Assembly (NCBI RefSeq): GCF_004027225.2
Contig: NC_044288.2
Location: forward strand, 16,378,744 to 16,442,743
Source of the DNA: Strigops habroptila
Lineage: Eukaryota; Chordata; Aves; Psittaciformes; Psittacidae
DNA length: 64,000 nt
Reading direction: 5' to 3'
The notes under the pieces are model-generated. The model was not told the DNA's origin. It ran no database searches and saw only the letters and a list, made by a program, of their open reading frames with translations. A program made the position numbers and the translations under genes. This document shows, one piece after another, positions 56,101 through 64,000 of this stretch (position 1 is the stretch's first letter; every line of letters begins with the position of its first letter).

Positions 56101-59100
56101 CCCCTGTTTATCTGATGTGAAGAGTTTCATTGCAGGAAACTTCGAAAGCAAGCGTCAGAGGAAGCCCACTAAAAAGCTCTTGGAATCCAATGATTTGGAC
56201 ACTGCCTTTATGCCAAAGAAGGAGGAGTGGACTCCCCCAAAGAAGGTACTTTCCTTACAGCTCTCTTGAAAACCAGATAGAAAACAAGTCTAGACAGCAG
56301 ACCCTGCTGAGTGAGACACAGTGCAATGGGCTGTGGTTTTTTGTTGGCTGTGGCCCAGGAGCAAAGGTCCACCCTTCCCAAAGGTGCTGGTTGCTGTGTT
56401 ATGATGGAGAAATCTGCTGAACATAGATGTGTTCCCCACCCCTCCCCCCTTGTACTGGGGATGGCGTAGTTTTGGCTGTAAAATCTCTTCTCTTCATTAA
56501 TTTATATGGAAAAAGAGTCATCTGGATGCTGACTAGGAAGGCGTGAGCAGAAATGTTCTGCGCAGAGGCTTTCTGTCACTGTTGTGGTGCAGCTTGAGCT
56601 TGAACCTAAGGCTTTGTCCTCTTCCATCAGATTTCCTCTGAGCAGTGTTTCCTTTGTTACCTTCCCAAGTGAGCTGGTGAGTGGTACGTAAGTGCAGAGC
56701 TTGTAGCAGGATGGAGGCTTGAGTTCTATCACGTGTGGCAGACAGTGCTTGGTGCAGATTTTTAAAGAGAATGCTGCTTTTCTCCACTAAACACTTCATA
56801 TTCAGTGACATGGTTTGGAAAAAAAGCAACTTGTAAAGAATTATTTCAGGTCATGTTACCTGCACAAGACTTGTTGCTGTGGTTACTAAGGTTGATTAAT
56901 AACAGTTTTCCTCCTTTTTCTCTCTGTGTGGCACAGCCTTAATACAGTTATCATGGTTGCAGTAATGCAGAGGCCGGTGTATTTCAGTCTTAAGCTCCAT
57001 AGAAGTATAAATCCAGAAGAGATTCTCTCTTCCCAGCAGCTTACAGGGTGTTAGCAGCCTTTCTGGGAGAGTTCAGGAAATGGTGGATGATGCTGGTGAG
57101 CACAAATCAGAGCAGACCCAGCATTCCTCTCCCTGCCCGGAGGCTGACTTTTCCATTTGGGATCTGTCACACACACACACAAAACAAATGTTTTCTTGTA
57201 AGTTCTCTAATCACTTGTGTGTTTGTGACCTGAACTGTAAGTTAGAAGTTGCAATTGTTCATAAGGGCTTTGAATGGCTGAGGAACGTGCATCTCTGATT
57301 TGCATCTGGTGACTTGACTTGGTTGTGTACTTGTAGGGTACGGGCCCTTCGGAGAGCGACAGCTCTGAGCTCTACTCACCAGCCCACTTGTCTGACCTGG
57401 GAGAAGGTAAGTGAAGACCGTTGGTGGCATGTGGGAGGAGGTAGTTACCAGTGCTTTATTAGCAGTGTAAGCTTTGTGTTGGTAGCGTTTCTTCTTCCCT
57501 GCTGAGGGTTTCATCAGGAAAGTCAGTGATACTGTTCAGCAGCTTAGAAAAAGAAGCTAAAACCAGTGTGATTTGGTGGTCCTCTGATGATTGCAGGACA
57601 GAGGGCAGATTGCCTGGAGGCTGATATTACCCCAGCCCTTATGCCTTCAGAGACAGCAGGACCCAGCCCGAAGCCCTCAGAAAGGGTGTAGAACTTGTCG
57701 GTGGCACCTGCAGCAAGGGAATAATTTCTGCATTTTCCTTGACCGGTTTTTCTGTTGCATCCCAGCTTCTGAAAAACTCCTGGAGAAGCAGCGGAAGCGG
57801 AAGAGACAGCGCCATACCTCTACTGCAATGCATTCCAAGAAGGAGAGAAATGAGGAGGGGCGGGGGGAGACCCCACACTCTGAGGTACTGTTGCATCTTC
57901 CTACACACTGTCATCCCTATAACCTGTCTGCTACTTCCCAGGACGCTTTGCAGAGCCCAAGCCAGGTCATCTTTGGCTGGGTGGTGTGTCTGTTGGGATT
58001 TTGTCCCACTGATGCATGAGCTGGGGTTGAAGCTGAAGATACCACCTTGATTTAGTATGTATTTTGTGATGACTGTTTAACTCGGGCTCAGTTAAGCTGC
58101 TGCTCAGCTGATTCTCTTGGAGAGAGGCTGTTCTGTTCTGGTGGAACCAGGCATCTTGCCTGGCATCTTGCTTTGCACCTCAGAAAGTCTAACTGCTGTA
58201 AAAGGTCTTCTCTGGTGGAGGTGGTGGGAATCTTTCCTTTTCACACGCCAGTATGAAGCACAAGCACTAGGCTGCGGACTTCAGCCCCTCCTTCTGCTTG
58301 TACCCACACAGCAGGGTGAGCTAAGAACCATGTTGGAGGGGGTGGATGGACCTGTCTGTGACTGCTCACAGGAGCCTCTGATTACATTCTGCTATCCAGC
58401 AGAAGGGGATAACTGGGGCGACTCCCTTCTACTGCATCCCAGTAGAGCTGGCATACAAATATCTCTGACAAGCACATTTTGCCTTTTAGGAATGAGCCAG
58501 GTGTAGGGGAAGCAAGACTTTTCCTGGGAGAGGCAGGACACCTCTCGCCATCGCCTCTCACTTCCAGTGGCCCAGGTTCAGGAGCAGGCTGTTCTGTCAG
58601 GATAGTCAGTATGTATTTCAGGAGCCAATTATAGACATCTATTGTTCTATTTGTTGTTGTAATACAGCTTCCAGGAGAGCACAAACCTCACACCCCTTTA
58701 AGACGTGCCAGTCACTGTGCTGCTACTGCTTTCTGAAAAGGTTGTTTCTGATGGGGGTCATAAAGGGGGGTAGTACCCCTGGGCTGTGCAAGCCTTCCTG
58801 TGATGGTGTTCGTGCTCTTGCTGAAGTATGTTTTTCTAGAATTGTGTGTCAAAGAAGCTTGTACAAATATCTTTGCCAATGCTGGGAGGGAGCAGTTAAC
58901 ACTGTCTGCTGTTAGGTACCCACTAAGAGACAGCACATTCTCTGAATCTTTTATAGGGAAGGAAAGATGCAGAGCTGCAAAGTAGCTAGGCCATAGCTCT
59001 GAATCCTGCACCCACCATTCACTGCAGGGGAAGCCCAGGGAGTCTTAACTGCCTACCACCTTAGATATCTGTTGAGTACCTGAAGTTAGGTGTGGTAAAC

Positions 59101-62100
59101 CATGCCAGAAATAAAAGGCGATGCTTGGCACCTTTTGCCAGCATCCATTTCTCTGTGACTGTGTGTCTCTTGAGCCACTGTGGTGAGTGTTCACCCTTTG
59201 GCGTAGGTGAGTGCATGGGTACTGGTGAGTATTCGGGTGCTGTGGAGATGCAATTGTGCTTTCATGTGGAATTCAGACCATGCTGGTCCATAAGTGACTT
59301 CCCACACACCCGGCAAGGAAGTCCGCTTTTGCTGAACGGTGGTGCTAGAAGAAATATATGGTCTGATGATACAGCATAGCGAAGCCTTGGATCCAGCTGC
59401 TCTCAGAGGAAAAGAGGGCAAAGGAAAGCTTGTCTGCCTGGGCTGAACTAAGCAGCTTTCTCTGTCCTTGCTTGTCTGTGGAGCCAGGAGTGCAAGTTTA
59501 CAACATCAGGGCAACAAGAGACTGAGAGAAGGGGATGAAAAATGCTGTTGAAATGATTGTCAAGGTTGTGAGCCAAGGTCAGGCTGTGCCAAAGAACAGG
59601 CATTTTGAGGATGTGCCAGATACAGCAGCGAGAGATAGCTCTGGAAGAAGACCCAGGATGAGAGACCTGCCCTCTGTAGGAGGTATGTAGTTTTGCAGTT
59701 CTTATACTTGGTAGAGGAAGGAATGGGAACACTGTGACAGGTTCTTTGGAGTGATGGCCTTGAATGACAATCCCCTTCTCCCTGTTCACAAAGTCAAGTA
59801 TCTGGCCTTGCCTATCCTGCCTAGCTCTGACATTCCCTCCTCTATGAGGTTCTGGGAGCATTGTGGCCAAGATCCTTGTATGTGAAACATGCAGACTGGC
59901 CAGCTGTTTGCAGAACCAGAGGATGGGTTTAGGCTGAAAGAGCAGGGCTAGAGCCTGCTGTGCCACACTGAGCAGTGTGGGCACAGTTGTTAAGGTAGCA
60001 TTGCTGCTGGCAAATGCTTTCAGATCTGAAGAGGGAGTTGCTGGTTAATGTTGTGTGACTCCTAGATGCATTTTAGTTTCCCATTCCATTAACATGTGAA
60101 ACGTGGCCATCAGCGTTCAAAGCAAGGGGTCCTAACAGTCATGGTAGAAAGCAGCCAGAAAGATAGAAAGATGAACCAGTTCTGAATCCTTCATACCTCT
60201 GTCTGTAGCAAATCTACAGCAGGAAGCCAGTGCCACTGACCACAGGACGGGTGGTGCTTGTTTACCAGCACCCTGCCCCTCCTGGCAGGGACCTTGGGGA
60301 CCACAAGAGGGGTGATACCACTTTGCGTCTGTAACACTGGGGCCCCAGCATAAGCAGAAGCTATAGCTGACGTCGTTTGCCCATTCCAGTAGCTGATTAA
60401 CCCTGCTCTTGTTCTTCGTTACAGTGACCCCTGCAACCCTGAGGTCACTGCTGAGCTGAGCAGAAGAGGGAACACCTGTGTAGGAATAGGAGGATCTGAG
60501 TTGTAACCAGTCCTTGGAGCACCAGTGGCTGGTGCAGCTCCTAGAGCATTCCAGGAGCCAAAGCAAGCGTTTGGGCCAGAGGGCTGCCTTGCAGCAGATG
60601 ACATAATTCCTAGCAGAAATAGAGCTGCAAGAGCAGAAATATCATAGCACTTAGCTTGAGAAGATGCTGTTGTGCATAGAGGCAAAGGTAGCTGTTGTGG
60701 TTTTGGATGGTCCTTTTACCAATGCCAGAGAGACATTTCCCTTGCCTCTGCCAGGGCTGTGTGATAGGGTGGCAGCAGCTTATGTGCTCATTATCAGTAT
60801 CCCACAGGCTGCATCGCTGCCAGCCTTCCAGCGAGATTGTGATGTAGGCTGTACACTGTATGGGATGTTGGACTGGCAGTAGTTTGTAGCTGGGACTTTG
60901 CTCTTTTTGTGCTCAATAAAGGCAATTTATAACATTTATCTTTGTATCGTGTGCTTTAATACACCACCAGTGCACTTGTGCATCACTGCTCCACAGAACT
61001 CACATGGCTTTAAAATATCCCCGAATAAAACATACATACTGCTTCATTCAGGGAAAACAAACAAAACCAACCAACAAAATAAAGCACCAGGCAAAGGAGG
61101 CATCATTATCTGACGAGAATACCAGCTCCAGGTCCTTCCAGCTTTAAACTTTGGGAGATCTTTATGTCCTTTTTTTTCGCAGGATAATAATGCATTCAGA
61201 GGGCATTCAGTTTACCTTACAAGCTTTAGTAGCACCACAACTCAGACTGATGTTTTCTCATAAGGAAAATGGTGCAAAACTCCCTCATAATGGTTAGCTG
61301 AACACCTGGCACCAAGCAGGCTTGAAGGTATGAGAGTGGTGGCTGCTGCTCCTGCCAGCGCTTTGAATTCCTCACAAGGTCTTTCAGTTGTACAGCAGAC
61401 ACTGGGTATGGTTTGGTGACCCAGGGAGGAACTGGCAGGTACACACTGAGATCACTCAGCTATCTGCAGTGAGCTGGGATATTGAAAAAATGGCACAGTC
61501 CTTAAAATGTTCTTGCTCAAAGCACTTGGCTAAAGGTCATCCCTTTGGTGCAGCATTAATGGCCTTTAAGGCATACTAGGCAACACATCCTGATGTGTTG
61601 CCTAGACTGTACCAGAGGGGCCTGGAAGCTGGTGAGATGGTGCTGCTTAGTTCTTGGTTGCCTGTCCTGAGAAAACTGAAGGCAGGGCAGCAGTATCTTG
61701 TAGAAACAAGTGTCTGTAGGATACCTGCTGCTCTCCTTCCAGCTAACAGTGTCTGGGCAGGTCCTACAAACACATTGGAAGGTGTCCTTCAGCCTTGGGA
61801 AGCTTATTTATTGACTTGGCCCATGAGTGTGAGGTTGGCCTTTATCTTTGGAAACCCATCTTCTCAGCAGGATGCTCTTTTACCAGTCGATGTTACAGTC
61901 AATGCTGTGATACTCGTACACGACATGCTTATGAAAGACTCACAGGCAGGATGGTGGTGTAAGTGCCCTGCTGCACTGTTCACTTTGGTGTTGACCAGCT
62001 GGTTTTTGCTAACACAGGCACTTGAGTACTTATTTGCCTGTATTTTACATGGGCTAGGACAAGCTGAGACATGCGGGGAAAAGTCTGGCTCATTTGCTGG

Positions 62101-63952
62101 GTGCCAGCTGCAATAAGGACTGTTCAAAGTTTTTCATTTGCATTGCCAGTGCAAGCAGACATCACCATGCAGGATGCTTCAGACTTTTCCAGACTACCTC
62201 ATTTGTTTCTGTGCAGGGCAATGCCTTTCTTCCTCAGCCATGACTCCTTCCTCAGAGAGGGGTTATGCACAGGAAAGTAACTGTGTTGAGCGTGTGGTTT
62301 TTAATGATGTAGTAACCTAAGAGCTCTTTCCTTTCTTATAAGTCTTTGGGTGGAAGTATATGGGGGATGTCCTCTCCAGGGTGGGTAACACACAGACCAA
62401 CTGCTGAACCTGTTGTGTGCTCAATGGCTGAATTTGTCATTTCCAAGTGGACAGGAACCACTGACATCCCTGATTCTGGATTTCTTTTTAAAGGGGGAGA
62501 CATCAGTTCATGGGACTGCTGCCAGCCCCAAAGAGGGAAACGAAGAGGGGTCAGAGAACGACCATGGCGTGCCTTCTTCCAAAAAGATGCAGGGGGAGCG
62601 TGGAGGAGGAGCAGCTCTCAAGGAGAACGTGTGTCAGGTAGTGTCCTTGAAGAAATCTCTTTGAAACTTTACCACTGTAAAGTGGTTTTGTGCAAGTTCT
62701 GGGACGTACCTGGGCTTATCTGGTCCAGATAAGCCCAGGTAGCCTCAAGGTGCTTTGGTAGAATTAACCAATTTTTTATTCTCTGAATTGAGCGTTTTCT
62801 CTGCAATTTCCTCCCCATCTCCTGAAGTTCACAGATTTTTAGGGAGATGTGACCAACATAGGATTCATTTTAGCCAATGCATGGTAGCAAGGACTGGATG
62901 GCAAATGGCAGTGGTGATGCACAAACCACCTGAACTAACTGACACGAGGAAAGCTTAGGTTTTTTCTGCAGGGGTCCCTGCTGGCCAGCACGTGGGTTGC
63001 TGCTGTCTGGGATGAGTTGGGAAGGAGGTTGCTCAGAGCTGACATTGTGTTTTCTTCCCCACAGATCTGCGAGAAGCCAGGGGAGCTGTTGCTGTGTGAG
63101 GCGCAGTGCTGTGGTGCTTTCCACCTGCAGTGCCTTGGGCTCTCCGAGATGCCAAAGGGCAAATTCATCTGCAATGAGTGTTCCACAGGTAAGACAGCTT
63201 TTGTGAGTGCAGGATAGGGTGCTTGCTGCCTGCTTACCTTGTGCTTCCTTTGCCGTAGCGATATGCCTGCAGTAGAACCACTAAGTAGCTCTCAGTCCTC
63301 TGATTATTGGCTTGATGGTTGATAATGACTTTTTAATTAGTTGGTCTTACTGTTGATTCAGGCATGTGGGGTGTGAAGAAGTGAATGGATGTCCAGGATC
63401 TGATGGGAAAGAGAAGGGGAAATTTTTAGCTGGGATTAAGAGAGGGCTTAGGTGGCGAGGATGAGTCTGAAGCAGGCTGGAAAGGTGGGAATGTCTTAAG
63501 TAGGGTTGTCAGGTTTTGGTTTTCTTCTTACTGTTCCCTTGCCTGAAATCACAGCCAGAATAATACTTTTATTTGATCTGGAGTTCCATTGCAGCTGCAG
63601 GTAAAACTAGCCTGCTGCAGAGACCTGTGCTTCGGCATAGGTACAGCTGGTTGGAAAGCTGTGCTGTGCTAATATGTAGCCTGGTGGAAGTGTCAGATCT
63701 TCATTTAGCTCTTTTGTGTGACTGATGTTATATCTGCTGCTCTTTCTCCAGGGGTCCATACCTGCTTTGTGTGCAAGAGCTGCGGGGAAGATGTAAAACG
63801 GTGCTTGCTGCCCCTCTGTGGGAAGTACTACCATGAAGCCTGCATACAGAAGTACCCACCCACAGTCATGCAGAACAAGGGCTTTCGATGCTCCCTGCAC
63901 ATCTGCATGACTTGTCACGCTGCTAACCCAACAAACATCTCTGCATCTAAAG
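25517..63952 (+). CDS. NSD1: NSD1, histone H3K36 methyltransferase, N-terminal 1570 residues (gene continues past window)
   Basis: NSD1 is a nuclear SET-domain enzyme that mono- and dimethylates H3K36 and binds nuclear receptors. Twelve coding exons are visible: 25517-26155, 42547-42682, 45582-45754, 47717-50297, 53793-53914, 54062-54353, 56136-56245, 57337-57406, 57766-57884, 62494-62637, 63065-63188, 63752-63952. All junctions keep frame, 4711 bases in total. Order: conserved N-terminal [19 protein letters not shown] motif (45-63), acidic tract (121-162), PWWP domain (about 222-316), large Ser/Lys-rich exon with the receptor-interaction region (FSTLL at 818-822), basic segments, then the first PHD finger (from 1463) and the next Cys/His-rich finger (to 1570). 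The remaining PHD fingers, second PWWP, AWS and SET domains lie downstream of the window. Against human, the N-terminal exon is shortened and rewritten and the rest aligns along its length. FGFR4 upstream supports the identity. Confidence 0.96.
26204..26221 (-). promoter_or_regulatory. YY1-like site, copy 2
   Basis: Identical 18 bases to 25439-25456, located in the first NSD1 intron 48 bases after the donor. A related GCAGCCATCTTGCC follows at about 26288-26301. Confidence 0.4.
35749..35795 (+). repeat. 26-bp tandem duplication
   Basis: The unit beginning ggttattaggatgctaaagt is present at 35749-35774 and again from 35775 for 21 bases, nearly without change, which suggests a recent slippage event. 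Confidence 0.85.
40466..40482 (+). repeat. Poly(A) run (17 A)
   Basis: Simple homopolymer about 210 bases before the CR1 copy. No retrocopy is recognisable next to it. Confidence 0.8.
40696..41060 (-). mobile_element. CR1 LINE, 5'-truncated copy, in NSD1 intron
   Basis: Begins tagaatggtttgggttggaa and follows the same CR1 3' region as the copy at 19815-20238, in the same orientation (antisense to NSD1). The 5' side fades out near 41060. No coding capacity. Confidence 0.92.
42547..42682 (+). CDS. NSD1: NSD1 exon: PWWP domain start
   Basis: Residues 214-258. [19 protein letters not shown], then RRPWWPC (239-242 is the PWWP motif) and HSKMK. Phase 0 in, phase 1 out. Confidence 0.97.
42683..45581 (+). 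other. NSD1: NSD1 intron within the PWWP domain
   Basis: 2.9 kb. Purine-rich from about 42800 to 43400 (GAGG/GGAGG-rich), which gives artefactual pyrimidine ORFs on the - strand. No gene seen. Confidence 0.85.
45582..45754 (+). CDS. NSD1: NSD1 exon: PWWP domain end
   Basis: Residues 259-316. [36 protein letters not shown], then a basic end [14 protein letters not shown]. This PWWP reads methylated H3K36 in NSD-family proteins. Confidence 0.97.
45755..47716 (+). other. NSD1: NSD1 intron before the large exon
   Basis: 2.0 kb, AT-rich, nothing recognised. The acceptor is a long T/C tract ending CTTGAAG. Confidence 0.85.
47717..50297 (+). CDS. NSD1: NSD1 large internal exon: nuclear-receptor interaction region
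   Basis: 2581 bases, residues 317-1176, similar in size to the corresponding human exon. Mostly disordered Ser/Lys/Glu sequence with conserved islands: [44 protein letters not shown] and [20 protein letters not shown]. The last holds FSTLL (49220-49234), the FxxLL receptor-interaction motif known for NSD1. [15 protein letters not shown] sequence near the end is also conserved. Confidence 0.97.
50298..53792 (+). other. NSD1: NSD1 intron after the large exon
   Basis: 3.5 kb, GTAAGG donor and TTCTTAG acceptor. No gene, RNA or recognised repeat. Confidence 0.85.
53793..53914 (+). CDS. NSD1: NSD1 exon: basic RLRKPSK segment
   Basis: Residues 1177-1217. [20 protein letters not shown], then [16 protein letters not shown], closely matching mammalian NSD1. 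A nuclear-localisation role is likely. Confidence 0.95.
54062..54353 (+). CDS. NSD1: NSD1 exon: Ser/Pro/Glu-rich linker
   Basis: Residues 1218-1314. Low-complexity, weakly conserved ([10 protein letters not shown] matches the mammalian KEEPPVLERE region). Acceptor AG at 54060-54061, donor GTAAGT at 54354. Phases 0 and 1. Confidence 0.9.
54354..56135 (+). other. NSD1: NSD1 intron
   Basis: 1.8 kb, GTAAGT donor, nothing recognised inside. Confidence 0.85.
56136..56245 (+). CDS. NSD1: NSD1 exon: [15 protein letters not shown] segment
   Basis: Residues 1315-1351. [20 protein letters not shown] is nearly the mammalian sequence, followed by [13 protein letters not shown]. Confidence 0.95.
56246..57336 (+). 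other. NSD1: NSD1 intron
   Basis: 1.1 kb. Contains a short (CA)n at about 57167-57181. Nothing else recognised. Confidence 0.8.
57337..57406 (+). CDS. NSD1: NSD1 small exon (70 bases)
   Basis: Residues 1352-1374, [20 protein letters not shown] and so on, diverged from mammals. Clean TTGTAG acceptor and GTAAGT donor. Phase 0 in and 1 out means that skipping it would break the frame, which supports a constitutive exon. Confidence 0.82.
57407..57765 (+). other. NSD1: NSD1 intron
   Basis: 359 bases, GTAAGT donor and CATCCCAG acceptor. Nothing recognised. Confidence 0.8.
57766..57884 (+). CDS. NSD1: NSD1 exon: RKRKRQRH basic stretch
   Basis: Residues 1375-1414. [19 protein letters not shown] matches the mammalian [17 protein letters not shown] segment. 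Probable nuclear-localisation sequence. Confidence 0.94.
57885..62493 (+). other. NSD1: NSD1 intron with an internal poly(A) signal
   Basis: 4.6 kb. No exon recognised. A canonical AATAAA lies at 60915-60920 followed by a T/G-rich stretch, listed separately. Confidence 0.8.
60915..60920 (+). terminator. Candidate intronic polyadenylation signal
   Basis: AATAAA in CTCAATAAAGGCA, followed 25-40 bases later by TTGTATCGTGTG, a GU-rich downstream element. It lies in a NSD1 intron before the PHD exons. Use in vivo is unknown. Confidence 0.35.
62494..62637 (+). CDS. NSD1: NSD1 exon preceding the PHD fingers
   Basis: Residues 1415-1462. Acidic, then [20 protein letters not shown], nearly identical to mammalian NSD1. 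Phase 0 at both ends. Confidence 0.96.
62638..63064 (+). other. NSD1: NSD1 intron
   Basis: 427 bases, GTAGTG donor and CCCCACAG acceptor. The sequence TCTGGTCCAGATAAGCCCAG near 62719-62740 is partly self-complementary with the preceding CTGGGCTTATC. Confidence 0.8.
63065..63188 (+). CDS. NSD1: NSD1 exon: first PHD finger
   Basis: Residues 1463-1503. [20 protein letters not shown], then [17 protein letters not shown], giving the Cys4-His-Cys3 zinc ligands. Phase-1 donor GTAAGA. Confidence 0.97.
63189..63751 (+). other. NSD1: NSD1 intron
   Basis: 563 bases, GTAAGA donor and TTTCTCCAG acceptor, between the first two PHD-region exons. Nothing recognised. Confidence 0.85.
63752..63952 (+). CDS. 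NSD1: NSD1 exon: second Cys/His-rich finger
   Basis: Residues 1504-1570. [16 protein letters not shown], then [20 protein letters not shown] and [14 protein letters not shown]. Has Ser-Cys where human has Gln-Ser after VCK. The donor GTACCA at 63953 leads out of the window. Confidence 0.96.
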
Positions 63953-64000
63953 GTACCAGAATCTTCGAGAGTGGTCCAGGGGATGTGGTCAGAAGCTTTT

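Overview
The window is vertebrate nuclear DNA, almost certainly from a bird. It holds large intron-containing genes with GT-AG splice sites, two 5'-truncated CR1 LINE copies of the type that dominates avian genomes, very short introns in the GC-rich part, and strong CpG islands. I cannot name the species. Three protein genes lie head to tail on the + strand in the order ZNF346 - FGFR4 - NSD1, the same order and orientation as I recall for human 5q35. I found no convincing protein gene on the - strand, and no tRNA, rRNA or CRISPR array.

Layout. 1-3217: the last two coding exons of ZNF346 (a zinc finger and a C-terminal tail), followed by a probable 3'UTR. About 4230-9850: GC-rich intergenic DNA with no supported gene, ending in a small island of homeodomain-type motifs (9510-9665). 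About 9850-10760: the FGFR4 CpG island, with a probable non-coding first exon and a 10-codon upstream ORF. 10754-16423: the complete FGFR4 coding sequence in 17 exons, 800 codons, with every exon phase checked. About 16840-23600: intergenic DNA with a minisatellite, a CA-rich repeat split by a CR1 insertion, candidate non-coding elements and an orphan CpG island. About 23650-26350: the NSD1 CpG island and first coding exon. 26156 to the window end: the NSD1 gene body, much more AT-rich, with eleven further coding exons. Together these encode the first 1570 residues of NSD1 (first PWWP domain, receptor-interaction region, first PHD fingers). The catalytic SET domain lies beyond the window.

The three genes do not form one pathway. 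ZNF346 is a double-stranded-RNA-binding zinc-finger protein, FGFR4 is a cell-surface receptor tyrosine kinase, and NSD1 is a histone H3 lysine-36 methyltransferase. The linkage is conserved synteny.

I found no novel multi-gene system. The points most worth checking are the rebuilt acidic first coding exon of NSD1, replacement of the drug-targeted hinge cysteine of FGFR4 by phenylalanine, a strong upstream ORF in the FGFR4 leader, an orphan CpG island between FGFR4 and NSD1, and motif-dense AT-rich islands flanking FGFR4.
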